A model generated the notes under the pieces. The model did no database searches. It was not told the DNA's origin and saw nothing but the letters and a program-made list of their open reading frames with translations. A stretch of 64,000 bases of DNA. It comes from JAQBQB01 sp035535975 (GTDB taxonomy: Bacteria > Gemmatimonadota > Gemmatimonadetes > Gemmatimonadales > Gemmatimonadaceae). Location of the stretch: NCBI GenBank assembly GCA_035535975.1, contig DATLPC010000133.1:1-64000 (forward strand), in the 5' to 3' direction. The position numbers and the translations under genes are program-made. Below are positions 51,435 through 60,363 of the stretch, in pieces (within the stretch, counting starts at the first letter, position 1; each line of letters begins with the position of its first letter).

Positions 51435-53156
51435 ATGATTGAGCTACCTCCTTCGGTCCTTCTTTCCATGATCAAGCTCGTTCCGGCAGTCGCGCTCGTT
51501 TCGGCAGTCCAGCTCCCCGCACAGACCAAGCCGTTCTCGGTCGTCGAAACCAGCATCACCGACATGCGGTCGGCGCTGCAGCAGAAGCGCACGACGTCAC
51601 GCGAGATCGTGACCCAGTACTTGAACCGGATCGCGATGTACGAGGACAAACTGCACGCGGTGATCATGGTGAACCCGCGCGCATTGGCCATCGCGGACTC
51701 GCTCGATCGCTTGCGGGCTCAGGGGCGAATACTCGGACCGCTGCACGGCATTCCCGTCGCGCTCAAGGACAACGTCCACACGACGGACATGCCGACGACG
51801 GGCGGTGCGCTCGCCTTTGCCGATCTCGTGCCGCCGTACGAAGCGACGCTGACGAAGAATCTCGAGGACGCCGGGGCGATCATCATCGCCAAGACGCAGC
51901 TCACCGAGCTGGCGAACTGGGTCGCCAGCGGGATGCCCGGCAATTACAACGGCCTGAATGGCTACGGCATGAATCCGTGGGACCCGCGGCGCGACCCGCG
52001 CGAGCAGTTCTTCGACGGGCGACCAGTGCTCGGGACCGGCGGTTCGAGCTCCGGCGCTGGAACCAACGTGAGCTTCTGGATGGCGAACGTCGGCACCGAG
52101 ACCTCTGGGTCGATTCTCAGTCCGTCGAATCAGAACATGCTCGTGGGGATCAAACCGACGGTGGGGCGCGTCAGCCGTTATGGCGTCATTCCGATCACGG
52201 CCGATCAGGACACGCCCGGCCCGATGGCGCGCACGGTGAGCGACGCGGCGATCTTCTTCGGCGCCCTCGAGGGCGCGCAGCCCGACCCGCATGATTCTCT
52301 GACGCGCCGATGCCCCCCGCCGGCGGGACGCGACTATACGAGATTTCTAAACCCAGCCGGCCTCAAGGGCGCGCGCATCGGCATTCCGCGCGTTTTCTTT
52401 TACGAGCGGAGCGCTGCCGGAAGCGCCACACCGAGGGGCGGCTTGACCGATGCACAGCGAAAGGTGATGGACGACGCGATCGCCGTGCTCAAAGCGCAGG
52501 GCGCGGTGATCGTCGATCCCGCCGACATCCCCAGCGTCGCCGACACGGACGCCGCCAACAACTTTCTCAACTGGAACTCGTGCAGTGGTCTCGAGAACGC
52601 CAAGGGACTCGATGCCAACTGCTCGGTCGTTCTCAAGTACGGTATGAAGCGCGACTTCAACGCATGGCTCAAGTCGCTCGGCGACAAGGCTCCGGTGAAG
52701 ACACTGACCGAGCTGCGCCAATGGAACATCACGCATCAGCGCGCGGGGGCGATCAAGTACGCGCAGGCAAACCTCGATATCTCCGACGAGATGGACGTCC
52801 AGGCCGATCGGGCTCGCTACGAAGCCGATCGCCGGAAAGACATACTTCTCGGCGGTACCAACGGCATCGACGCGGCGCTCAAGGCGCATCGGCTCGACGC
52901 CCTGCTCTTCCCCGGCGTTAGCAGCGCCGGTATCGCGGCTCGTCCAGGCTACCCGACGGTGACCGTCCCATTCGGATTCGTCCCCGTCCCCGCTGGAACC
53001 GGCGCCGCCGCATTTCCCGCCGGATTCGAGCCGAAACCTTCCCCCTACAACGTCAGCTTCACCGGGACAGCGTGCAGCGAGCCAAAGCTGATCGAGCTGG
53101 CCTACGCGTTCGAGCAGGCGACGAAGAAACGAATTCCGCCGCCGCAGTTTCCATAG
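51435..53156 (+). CDS. Exported amidase, amidase-signature family
   Basis: 573 residues (or 562 from the ATG at 51468, which gives a cleaner signal peptide MIKLVPAVALVSAVQLPAQ; neither start has a good ribosome site). The amidase triad is visible: Lys in VALKDNVHT, the cis-Ser in GTGGSSSGAGTNVSF and the nucleophile Ser in GTETSGSILSPS. The protein is longer than cytosolic amidases because of inserts around residues 280-330 and 400-450. Exported amidases of this type act on amides or peptides outside the cytosol. The product of the cytosolic amidase gene at 11064 is a distant relative only. Confidence 0.9.
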   Translation: MIELPPSVLLSMIKLVPAVALVSAVQLPAQTKPFSVVETSITDMRSALQQKRTTSREIVTQYLNRIAMYEDKLHAVIMVNPRALAIADSLDRLRAQGRILGPLHGIPVALKDNVHTTDMPTTGGALAFADLVPPYEATLTKNLEDAGAIIIAKTQLTELANWVASGMPGNYNGLNGYGMNPWDPRRDPREQFFDGRPVLGTGGSSSGAGTNVSFWMANVGTETSGSILSPSNQNMLVGIKPTVGRVSRYGVIPITADQDTPGPMARTVSDAAIFFGALEGAQPDPHDSLTRRCPPPAGRDYTRFLNPAGLKGARIGIPRVFFYERSAAGSATPRGGLTDAQRKVMDDAIAVLKAQGAVIVDPADIPSVADTDAANNFLNWNSCSGLENAKGLDANCSVVLKYGMKRDFNAWLKSLGDKAPVKTLTELRQWNITHQRAGAIKYAQANLDISDEMDVQADRARYEADRRKDILLGGTNGIDAALKAHRLDALLFPGVSSAGIAARPGYPTVTVPFGFVPVPAGTGAAAFPAGFEPKPSPYNVSFTGTACSEPKLIELAYAFEQATKKRIPPPQFP

Positions 53157-53203
53157 AGATCACGACCACGTTGCATCCGAGACCGTGGATCATTTGAACA
53201 ATT

Positions 53204-53295
53204 AGATACGGGACAACTTCGGAAACTCGACGGATCACCTACAGGAGAAAGCTGTTCTTGAAGTCCGTTCAACTCCTGTCGGTTGTCCCGTATCT
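53204..53295. repeat. Nested inverted repeat
   Basis: Perfect outer arms of 14 bases, AGATACGGGACAAC (53204-53217) and its complement (53282-53295). Inside lie arms ACAGGAG/CTCCTGT (53241-53247, 53273-53279) and an inner hairpin TTGAA/TTCAA (53259-53263, 53268-53272). 23 unpaired bases lie on the left between outer and inner stems, 2 on the right. The region is less GC-rich than its surroundings. Function unknown. Confidence 0.8.
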
Positions 53296-53422
53296 GATCG
53301 TGATGGCCTCCAGGACGTTGGAATGCGGACCGGTCGCAAGCCCACGAGGCCGCACGCATCTCTGGAACTTTTATTCTCCGCGCGCCATTCTGGTGCCGCA
53401 ACCATAACCGTGAGGACCGGGA

Positions 53423-54625
53423 ATGGCGCGGGACGCAATCATTGTCGGTGGAGGACTCGCCGGGTCGGCGCTGGCCGAGCAATTAGCGAAGGCCGGACGC
53501 GATGTCCTCGTCTTCGAGCGGGAAACCGAGTTCAAGGATCGTGTTCGCGGTGAGAACATGTTGCCGTGGGGCGTCGCGGCGGCGAAGCGACTCGGCATCT
53601 TCGACGATTTGATCGCCGCCGGCGGCAACCCGGCCAACACGTGGATGACCTACGCCATGGGTCATCCGTCGCCCCCGCGTGATTTGCGCGCGACGACGCC
53701 AGGCGGCGATACGATGTTGAACATGTTTCATCCGGACATCCAGAAAGTCGTGACGACTCGCGCCGTCAACGCGGGCGCGACGATTGTTCGCGGCACCACC
53801 GTACTCTCGCTGACTGCCGGTGCCGGAGAATCCCCGTCCGTGACGTACGAGTCCGAGGGCCGGCTCCTCTCGGAGAGCGCGCGAATCGTCGTCGGTGCGG
53901 ACGGCCGCAATTCACAGATGCGGATCTGGGGCGGATTCGAGGTGCACCGCGATCCCAAGTTCTTCACCATCGCGGGAACTCTCATCGAAGGCACCGACAT
54001 CCCGCATGACGGCGCCTACCTCTGCATGGGTCCCGGCTTCGCGAGTTTCTGGGCACCCCTTGGTCAGCGGAAATCGAGGACGTACTTCGTATATCCGACA
54101 GTCACCGGAAAGCGACGCCTCACCGGCACGGAAAGGGTCGCCGAGTTTCTTCAGGCCGTGCAATCGGTCGGCACACCCGCCTCGTGGACCGAGAGTGCAC
54201 GGTCGATCGGGCCGCTCGCCGAATTCGACGGCGCCGACCGCTGGGTCGAGTCGCCGGCAAAGAACGGCGTCGTGCTGATCGGCGACGCCGCGGCGTCATC
54301 TGACCCTTCGTGGGGCTCCGGGCTCTCGCTGACGCTCGCCGACGTCGAGCACCTCGCCGGGCAGCTCACGAGCAACACAGATTGGAACGCCGCGATCGGC
54401 GACTACGCGCGACAGCACGACCAGTATTACGGCGCGCTCCACAGAATCCATTCCTGGATGCGAGAGCTGATCTGGACGCCGGGTCCGGAAGCCGACGCTC
54501 GACGCCACCGCGTCTTCTCGCGCATGTTTCAGGACCCGACCGGTTTCCCCGACGGCGTCGGCCTCGGACCGTTCGGCCCGAGCGACGAGAACGCGCGTCA
54601 ACTCATCCTCGGCATCGGCTACTGA
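53423..54625 (+). CDS. FAD-dependent monooxygenase (PHBH fold)
   Basis: 400 residues. FAD sites: IIVGGGLAGSALAEQLAKAG at the start, GADGRNSQMR (DG motif, ~152-161) and GDAAASSDPSWGSGLSLTL near 280 (GD motif). Group A aromatic hydroxylases and related quinone-type oxidoreductases share this layout. No signal peptide. The esterase gene follows after 4 bases, so the two are co-transcribed and the pair may degrade one compound (hydroxylation plus ester cleavage), which is inference. The nested inverted repeat lies upstream. Confidence 0.9.
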   Translation: MARDAIIVGGGLAGSALAEQLAKAGRDVLVFERETEFKDRVRGENMLPWGVAAAKRLGIFDDLIAAGGNPANTWMTYAMGHPSPPRDLRATTPGGDTMLNMFHPDIQKVVTTRAVNAGATIVRGTTVLSLTAGAGESPSVTYESEGRLLSESARIVVGADGRNSQMRIWGGFEVHRDPKFFTIAGTLIEGTDIPHDGAYLCMGPGFASFWAPLGQRKSRTYFVYPTVTGKRRLTGTERVAEFLQAVQSVGTPASWTESARSIGPLAEFDGADRWVESPAKNGVVLIGDAAASSDPSWGSGLSLTLADVEHLAGQLTSNTDWNAAIGDYARQHDQYYGALHRIHSWMRELIWTPGPEADARRHRVFSRMFQDPTGFPDGVGLGPFGPSDENARQLILGIGY

Positions 54626-54629
54626 CACC

Positions 54630-56258
54630 ATGCGTACGCTCGCCCTCCTTCTCGCCGCTCCGTCGCTCGCCCTCGCGCAACTTCCGGCCGCGTCTCCGCG
54701 CTTCGAGATCGCATTCGCAAAGGCGGCGCACGCCGAGCCGATCACCGGGCGTGTGTACGTCGCCATCAGCAGAACGAGCGACGCAAACCGGACACCGATT
54801 CAGCAGGCAGGAGAGACAGGCGTACCACTCTTTGGGGTGAACATCGATCAGCTCGGCCCGGGCGCCATCGCGACGATCGACGCGAAGACGTTTGGTCACC
54901 CCGTCCAGAGTCTCAGCGAGATTCCCGCCGGCGAGTATTGGGTTCAACCGTTCGTGAACATCTACACCAAGTTCGCGCGTGCCGACGGTTACACCGTCTG
55001 GCTGCACATGGACCAGTGGGAGGGACAACACTGGCAGCGCTCACCGGGGAATCTCTACGGCGATCCGGTGAAGATCACCTTCGATCCAAAGTCGACAAAG
55101 GCGATCAAGCTCGTCGCCGACAGAGTCGTCCCCGCGGTGGCGATTCCCGCGGACAACGAACACGTGAAGCGCATCAAGATCCAGAGTCAGATTCTCTCCA
55201 AGTGGTGGGGACATCCCATCTTCCTCGGCGCCACGGTCTTGCTGCCGAAGGATTACGATCGGCATCCGGAAGCGAAGTACCCGATCATTTACGATCAGGG
55301 ACATTTCTCGCTCGGCGCGCCGGGCGGTTACGGTCAGACGGGCGGGCGCGGCGGACAACGCGGCGGCGATTTCACCTCGTACTGGGACGCCGACGGCACG
55401 CCGCGCATGATCCTCGTCACGCTCCAGCATCCGTCGCCCTACTACGACGACTCCTACGGCGTGAACTCGGCCAACAACGGCCCGTTCGGCGACGCGATCA
55501 TGCAAGAGTTGATTCCGGAGATCGAGACGAAGTTCCGCGTGATCCGCGAGCCGTGGGCGCGACTGCTGACGGGTGGCTCGACGGGCGGTTGGATCGCGCT
55601 GGCGCACCAGGTTTTCTATCCGGATTTCTACGGCGGCACGTGGGCGCTCTGTCCCGACGGCGTCGACTTTCGCTACCACCAGATCGTCAACGTCTATGAC
55701 GACGCCAACGCCTACTGGATCGACAAGGGATGGGTGAAGGTCGATCGTCCGGACAGCCGGCGACCCGACGGCAACATCCAAACGATGATGAAGGACGAGA
55801 ACTGGTATGAGCTCGTCCAAGGCGACCGGTCACGGTCCGGGGGCCAGTGGGACATCTGGGAGGCGACATACGGTCCCGTCGGCGCGAACGGTTATCCGGC
55901 GCCGATCTGGGACAAGCGCACGGGCGCGATCGACAAGAAAGTCGCCGCCTATTGGAAGGAACACTACGACCTGCGAAACATCCTCGAGACGAACTGGTCG
56001 ACGCTCGGACCCAAGGTCGCGAACAAGATCAACGTCTACGTCGGGGACGCGGACACGTATTTCTTGAACATGGGCGTCCACATGCTCGAGAATTTCCTCA
56101 AGTCCGCGAAAACTCCGGCGTGGACGGGCGAGATCGTCTTCCAGCCGATGGCGCCCCACTGCTGGGGCCCGAGCATGCGCGAGCTAATCCCCAAAATGGC
56201 GGCGCAGATCGACAAGTCCGCGCCCTCGGGCGCGGACTTGAGGAACTGGAAGTACTGA
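54630..56258 (+). CDS. Exported alpha/beta-hydrolase-fold esterase
   Basis: 542 residues with a signal peptide ending near SLALAQ. The first ~170 residues are strand-rich (FEIAFAKAAHAEPITGRVYV, LSEIPAGEYWVQPF). From ~200 the hydrolase domain has WGHPIFLGATVLLPKDYD, YPIIYDQGHF, the nucleophile elbow GGSTGGWIAL and a C-terminal His candidate in MAPHCWGPS. The pattern resembles the esterase D/PHB-depolymerase-like group. Likely action on a polymer or ester outside the cytosol. Co-transcribed with the FAD monooxygenase gene (4-base gap). Confidence 0.85.
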   Translation: MRTLALLLAAPSLALAQLPAASPRFEIAFAKAAHAEPITGRVYVAISRTSDANRTPIQQAGETGVPLFGVNIDQLGPGAIATIDAKTFGHPVQSLSEIPAGEYWVQPFVNIYTKFARADGYTVWLHMDQWEGQHWQRSPGNLYGDPVKITFDPKSTKAIKLVADRVVPAVAIPADNEHVKRIKIQSQILSKWWGHPIFLGATVLLPKDYDRHPEAKYPIIYDQGHFSLGAPGGYGQTGGRGGQRGGDFTSYWDADGTPRMILVTLQHPSPYYDDSYGVNSANNGPFGDAIMQELIPEIETKFRVIREPWARLLTGGSTGGWIALAHQVFYPDFYGGTWALCPDGVDFRYHQIVNVYDDANAYWIDKGWVKVDRPDSRRPDGNIQTMMKDENWYELVQGDRSRSGGQWDIWEATYGPVGANGYPAPIWDKRTGAIDKKVAAYWKEHYDLRNILETNWSTLGPKVANKINVYVGDADTYFLNMGVHMLENFLKSAKTPAWTGEIVFQPMAPHCWGPSMRELIPKMAAQIDKSAPSGADLRNWKY

Positions 56259-56273
56259 GCCTCCTCCGCGGTT

Positions 56274-56930
56274 TTAGCGGCCGCTCGGGAACTCCAGCGT
56301 GCCGAGGATCGAGATGACGCGGTGCTTGACGTCCGAGTCATTAGCAATCTTTGACAGGCTGTGATCGTAACGGACGGCGAGACCGACCGTCCGGCCTCCC
56401 ATTCGGAACGCGATGCCGGCACCACCGATGACGCTGAAATCGGTCGAGTTGGCCTTCACGTCGGCATTGTCGCAGCTCGAGCTCTCCGAAATGCCCGGAC
56501 CCTTGATCTCGAAATCGCAGCTCGTCTTGAACGCCAAGGCCGGCCCGGCATAGATGAAGGGGTGTGGACCGGTGGTTGCCGCGGCGAGCTCGAATCGGAG
56601 CAATGCGGGGATCTGCAGGTACGTCATCTTCAACGCGCCGGAGAAGCCGGGAGCCTGAGCGTCCTTCACGCTCGCGCCCTTCGACGTGAGGGCAATCTCA
56701 GGCTCGAACGCGAGCGTCGGAGAGAATGGCAGCACCGCGAGGGCTCCGGCGAGGAATCCCGTGCGTCGTCCCGCGTCCTGGGCATCGCCGCCGCCAACCG
56801 TGGCTGAGTTCGCGCCAAGCGTGAAGCCGAACCGCCGCGGCGGCATCGGCAGTGCCGACGATTGGGCGTTCGCGCCCACGGCGCCGGCAACCATGAGGAG
56901 ACTCAACACGCCAACGTGACTGACACGCAT
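56274..56930 (-). CDS. Outer-membrane beta-barrel protein
   Basis: 218 residues with a signal peptide ending near VGANAQS. Alternating strands, RFGFTLGANSATV, FLAGALAVLPFSP, FEPEIALTSKGASV, LKMTYLQIPALLRFEL, FIYAGPALAFKTS, GGAGIAFRMGGRTVGLAVRYD and a final ISILGTLEF strand, fit the porin-family/PorT-like barrel. Two Cys in a loop (SCDFEIKG, SSCDNAD) may form a disulfide. The function is probably structural or small-molecule permeation. Confidence 0.88.
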   Translation of the reverse strand: MRVSHVGVLSLLMVAGAVGANAQSSALPMPPRRFGFTLGANSATVGGGDAQDAGRRTGFLAGALAVLPFSPTLAFEPEIALTSKGASVKDAQAPGFSGALKMTYLQIPALLRFELAAATTGPHPFIYAGPALAFKTSCDFEIKGPGISESSSCDNADVKANSTDFSVIGGAGIAFRMGGRTVGLAVRYDHSLSKIANDSDVKHRVISILGTLEFPSGR

Positions 56931-56957
56931 CTAACCGTCCTGGGTGAGGGTACGACA

Positions 56958-56988
56958 TGTTAACGCGCATCGTGAGCAATGCGTAACA
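56958..56988. promoter_or_regulatory. Imperfect dyad in the barrel/PadR intergenic region
   Basis: TGTTAACGCGCAT, an 8-base spacer, then ATGCGTAACA; the arms pair with gaps. It lies between the divergent barrel gene and the padR-type gene and could bind the PadR product or another regulator. Confidence 0.35.
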
Positions 56989-57013
56989 CGCATCTGTTGA
57001 TCGGATGTTAACT

Positions 57014-57027
57014 GGGGTCAGACTCCA
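57014..57027 (+). repeat. GGGGTCAGACTCC half-site (copy 5, truncated)
   Basis: GGGGTCAGACTCCA without a matching right arm downstream. It is either a decayed palindrome or a single-ended copy, upstream of the PadR gene. Confidence 0.75.
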
Positions 57028-57106
57028 TCCCGCGACTCTTCCCCTCTTGCGCAAGGCGCGGCCCGTATCCTACCTTCCCCTCTGATTCAGAGGGGGAAGC
57101 CAACAG

Positions 57107-57454
57107 ATGCTCGATCCGGATGGTGGTCTGCTGCGCGGCACGCTCGACGTGCTCATCCTCAAGGCGCTGAGCTGGGGTCCGCGTCACGGGTACGCGGTGG
57201 CAGAGTGGGTTCAGGCGGTGACCGATGGCGAGTTGCTCGTCGAAGAAGGACCGCTCTACACCGCGCTCCATCGCCTCGAGAAGAACGGACTTCTCACCAG
57301 CGAGTGGGGGTACTCGGACAACAACCGCCGAGCCAAGTACTACGAGATGAGCCGCGCCGGCCGGCAGCAGTTGCGCGCCGAGGTGTCATCGTGGGAGCGC
57401 TACGCGCGCGCCGTCGGAAAGGCCCTCGCCGCGGCATCACCCTCGATCGCGTAA
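57107..57454 (+). CDS. PadR-family transcriptional regulator
   Basis: 115 residues with a GAGGGGGAAG ribosome site. The PadR winged helix is complete: LRGTLDVLILKALSWGPRHG, YAVAEWVQAVTDGEL, EEGPLYTALHRLEKNGLL and RRAKYYEMSRAGRQQL. Short PadR proteins of this type regulate the ADOP permease gene behind them; here the permease starts 16 bases downstream. It probably represses this two-gene operon in response to an unknown ligand. Confidence 0.93.
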   Translation: MLDPDGGLLRGTLDVLILKALSWGPRHGYAVAEWVQAVTDGELLVEEGPLYTALHRLEKNGLLTSEWGYSDNNRRAKYYEMSRAGRQQLRAEVSSWERYARAVGKALAAASPSIA

Positions 57455-57470
57455 CCGCGGATTCGTTGTC

Positions 57471-60209
57471 ATGCGGCGCGTCTTTCGAGTTCCGTTCACC
57501 GCCCGCGTCGATCGCGAAGTGGACGAGGAGATCGCTTTTCACCTGGATATGCGCGTGCGACGGCTCGTCGACACCGGATGGTCGCCCGCGGCCGCGCGCG
57601 CCGAAGCACTACGACAGTTCGGCGACCTCGACACTGTTCGCGACTCGTGTGTCGCGATGGATCAGCAACGGGAGCGTACGATGCGACGCGTGAACCTCGT
57701 GACGGAGCTCGTTCAAGACACCACGTTCGCGCTGCGAACGCTTCGTCACAACCTCGGGTATGCGGCGGTGATCGTCATCGCGTTGGCGGTGGGAATCGGC
57801 GCGAACACGGCGATCTTCACGCTCGTCGACGCCCTGCTCGTTTCGACGCTGCCGGTGAAGCACGCGGAGGAGCTGGTCGGGGTCGGCGATCCGCGTCGTG
57901 TGGGCGGGATGTCGATCGGATCGCCGCGCACTGATCTGCTCTCGTATCCGCTATATAAGGATCTCGCGCGAGAGAACACCGTCTTCAGCGACATGATCGC
58001 GACGGGCCGCAGCAGCCGGCTCGACATTCGGATCGACAGCGCCCACCAGGAGCTGGAGCACGCGCGCGGTCGCTTCGTCACGGGTAACTACTTCTCGATG
58101 CTCGGCGTCCCCGCGGGGGCGGGGGCGGGGGCGGGGCGAACGTTCGGAAGAGAGGTCGATCAGAGCGCGGACGCGGCGCCGGTCGCGACGATCAGCTATG
58201 GGTATTGGACGCGCCGTTTTCACAACGATCCGAGCATCATCGGCAAGACAATTCTCATCAACAATGTCCGAATCACGATTGTCGGCGTCGCCGCGCGTGG
58301 ATACACGGGTGAGGTCGTCGGCGTCTACACGGACATCTGGCTTCCGATCGCCATCTCCGACGCGTTGAACCCGAACCGGCGCACGCTCGACGACCGCGGG
58401 ACGGCTTGGCTCCTCGCCATGGGACGCCTCAAGCCCGGCGCGACGCTCGCACAGGCAAAGCAGCAGACGAGCACGATTCTCCAACGGTCGATCGTCAGTC
58501 ACGCCACACCACTCGACGCCAAGGCGTTCCTCGACGTCAAACCGACCTACTACGTCGGGGACGGATCCAAAGGATTCTCGCGGATTCGCGTCACCTTCCA
58601 AGCGCCGCTCCTCACTCTCATGATCGGCGTCGCGCTCCTCCTCTGTATCATCTGCGCCAATGTCGCGAACCTCATGCTCGCGAGATCGATCGCCCGGGGA
58701 CGCGAGCTGTCAGTGCGACAGGCACTCGGCGCCGGGCGCTCGCGTCTGGTGCGGCAACTGCTCACCGAGAGCGCGGTGCTGGCGCTCGTCAGCGCGGCGG
58801 CCGGCCTTCTTTTCGCTTGGTGGGGAAGCCGGACGTTGCTCCGCCTCGCGTCGGCGGGCCAGCTCGACATCGGGATGAATCTGACGGTACTTGCCTTCAC
58901 CCTCGGGGTATCGTTGGCGGCTGTCGCCCTCTTTGGTCTGCTCCCGGCATTACGCGCGTCACGTTTCGACCTCGCGTCGTCGATTCGGTCGGGAGCGCAA
59001 TCGCTCTCGGGGTCACTCGGCAGCCGAGGCCAACGGGCGCCGCTCGGCAAGTTGCTGATCGCGTCGCAGGTGACATTGTCGGTCGTGCTCCTCGTGGGCG
59101 CGACGATGCTCGCGCGGAGCCTCCGCAACACCCAGGCGACCGACATCGGCGTAGACCGCGATCACCTCGTGATCATCGACGTCGACGTCCTGGCGCGCGG
59201 CTACAACGGTCCAGTGCTCGCCCGCCTCGCCCACGACCTGCGAGACCGGATCGCGGCGATTCCGGGCATCGCGGCGGTAAGTTTCTCCGAGAATGGCGTG
59301 TTCTCGGGATCGGACAACGGCACGTCGCTCCAAGTGCCGGGCTTTGTCGCGCGATCCGTCGAGGACACGCTCATCGCGTTCGACCATGTGGGGCCGGGAT
59401 ACTTCAAGGCTGCGGGAACGCGAGTGCTCGAGGGGCGCGAGCTGACCGCGGCGGACGAGAACAGGCCGGTGCAGGTGGTCGTCGTCAACGAGTCGTTCGC
59501 GAAATTCTATTTTCCGGGCACGTCGGCGATCGGGCGTTTCATTCGGGCCGACTCTCTTTCGCTGCAAATCGTGGGCGTCGTCAAAGACGTGCATCAGAAC
59601 GGCATCAAGGAAGACAACCTGCGACGCATGTACTTGCCGTACGTGCACACGGGAGAAAACGGTCAACCAGGGGGCCTCCGGCTCATAGCGCGTACTGCCG
59701 GCGACCCGTCCTCCGTGGTGCAGCAGATTCGCAAGACGATAGTGAGCGTCGATCCGTCGTTGCCAATCGACGGTGTCGACCCGCTGTCCGGCTTGCTGGC
59801 GCGGTCGATCGCGCAGGAGCGGCTGGTCGCACAGCTGGCGACGGCGTTCGGCGTGTTGGCGCTCCTTCTCGCCGCGATCGGACTGTACGGGCTCATGACG
59901 TACACGATCTCGCGCCGCACGCGGGAGATCGGTCTGCGCATCGCACTCGGCGCGCAGCGCGGCCGCGTGTTGCGGTTGGTGATGATGGACGCGATGCGCC
60001 TCGTCATTGTCGGACTCGTGCTCGGCGTTTTGGTCGCCTATCTGTCGACGGGATTGCTCGAGACGCAGCTCAACGGCGTGAAGCCGGGCGATCCGCTGTC
60101 GATTCTCGTCGCGGCGGTCGTCCTCATGGGGTCCGCGATCCTCGCCGCGCTTCTCCCCGCCCTCCGGGCGTCGAGAGTCGAGCCGATGGTCGCGTTACGA
60201 TCCGAGTAA
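57471..60209 (+). CDS. ABC transporter permease of the ADOP (MacB-like) family
   Basis: 912 residues. The N-terminal ~75 residues are the helical ADOP leader (EIAFHLDMRVRRLVDTGWSP, ALRQFGDLDTVRDSC). Then come a first membrane helix (VIVIALAVGIGANTAIF), a periplasmic MacB-type domain, and an FtsX-like core (~380-500, LLLCIICANVANLMLARS). A second periplasmic domain and three C-terminal helices with ISRRTREIGLRIALGAQRGR end in LLPALRASRVEPMVALRSE. Such permeases lack an ATPase in cis and belong to MacB-like efflux or mechanotransmission systems. PadR lies immediately upstream. A (GCGGGG)4 tract at 58113 codes for Ala-Gly repeats in the first periplasmic domain. Confidence 0.93.
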   Translation: MRRVFRVPFTARVDREVDEEIAFHLDMRVRRLVDTGWSPAAARAEALRQFGDLDTVRDSCVAMDQQRERTMRRVNLVTELVQDTTFALRTLRHNLGYAAVIVIALAVGIGANTAIFTLVDALLVSTLPVKHAEELVGVGDPRRVGGMSIGSPRTDLLSYPLYKDLARENTVFSDMIATGRSSRLDIRIDSAHQELEHARGRFVTGNYFSMLGVPAGAGAGAGRTFGREVDQSADAAPVATISYGYWTRRFHNDPSIIGKTILINNVRITIVGVAARGYTGEVVGVYTDIWLPIAISDALNPNRRTLDDRGTAWLLAMGRLKPGATLAQAKQQTSTILQRSIVSHATPLDAKAFLDVKPTYYVGDGSKGFSRIRVTFQAPLLTLMIGVALLLCIICANVANLMLARSIARGRELSVRQALGAGRSRLVRQLLTESAVLALVSAAAGLLFAWWGSRTLLRLASAGQLDIGMNLTVLAFTLGVSLAAVALFGLLPALRASRFDLASSIRSGAQSLSGSLGSRGQRAPLGKLLIASQVTLSVVLLVGATMLARSLRNTQATDIGVDRDHLVIIDVDVLARGYNGPVLARLAHDLRDRIAAIPGIAAVSFSENGVFSGSDNGTSLQVPGFVARSVEDTLIAFDHVGPGYFKAAGTRVLEGRELTAADENRPVQVVVVNESFAKFYFPGTSAIGRFIRADSLSLQIVGVVKDVHQNGIKEDNLRRMYLPYVHTGENGQPGGLRLIARTAGDPSSVVQQIRKTIVSVDPSLPIDGVDPLSGLLARSIAQERLVAQLATAFGVLALLLAAIGLYGLMTYTISRRTREIGLRIALGAQRGRVLRLVMMDAMRLVIVGLVLGVLVAYLSTGLLETQLNGVKPGDPLSILVAAVVLMGSAILAALLPALRASRVEPMVALRSE
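58113..58136 (+). repeat. Hexanucleotide tract (GCGGGG)4 inside the permease gene
   Basis: Four exact in-frame units, each coding for Ala-Gly (permease residues 215-222). A change in copy number would lengthen or shorten the loop by two residues without a frameshift. Confidence 0.85.
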
Positions 60210-60239
60210 GCCATCGCCACCCGGTACAAACCCCCGCGA

Positions 60240-60280
60240 ATGGGGTCAGACTCCATTTTCTAATAGGAGTCTGACCCCAT
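60240..60280. repeat. GGGGTCAGACTCC palindrome, copy 6
   Basis: Arms ATGGGGTCAGACTCC (60240-60254) and complement (60266-60280), 11-base loop. It lies 30 bases after the permease stop and can act as its terminator. Confidence 0.92.
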
Positions 60281-60363
60281 AGCGATTTGGGGCGTTTCGG
60301 GGCGTATCAAATCGTTGTGGGGCGAGGCCTTGAGAAACGCTGGGTTTTCGGCAAATTCGCTCA

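Noticed and set aside
53204..53295. Integron attC site
   Set aside because: The arms do not end in the RYYYAAC/GTTRRRY boxes and no integrase or cassette array is present.
58406..60274. 622-codon open frame inside the permease gene
   Set aside because: Shifted frame of the ADOP permease with Arg-rich product; the permease helices and FtsX motifs run through the whole region in the other frame.
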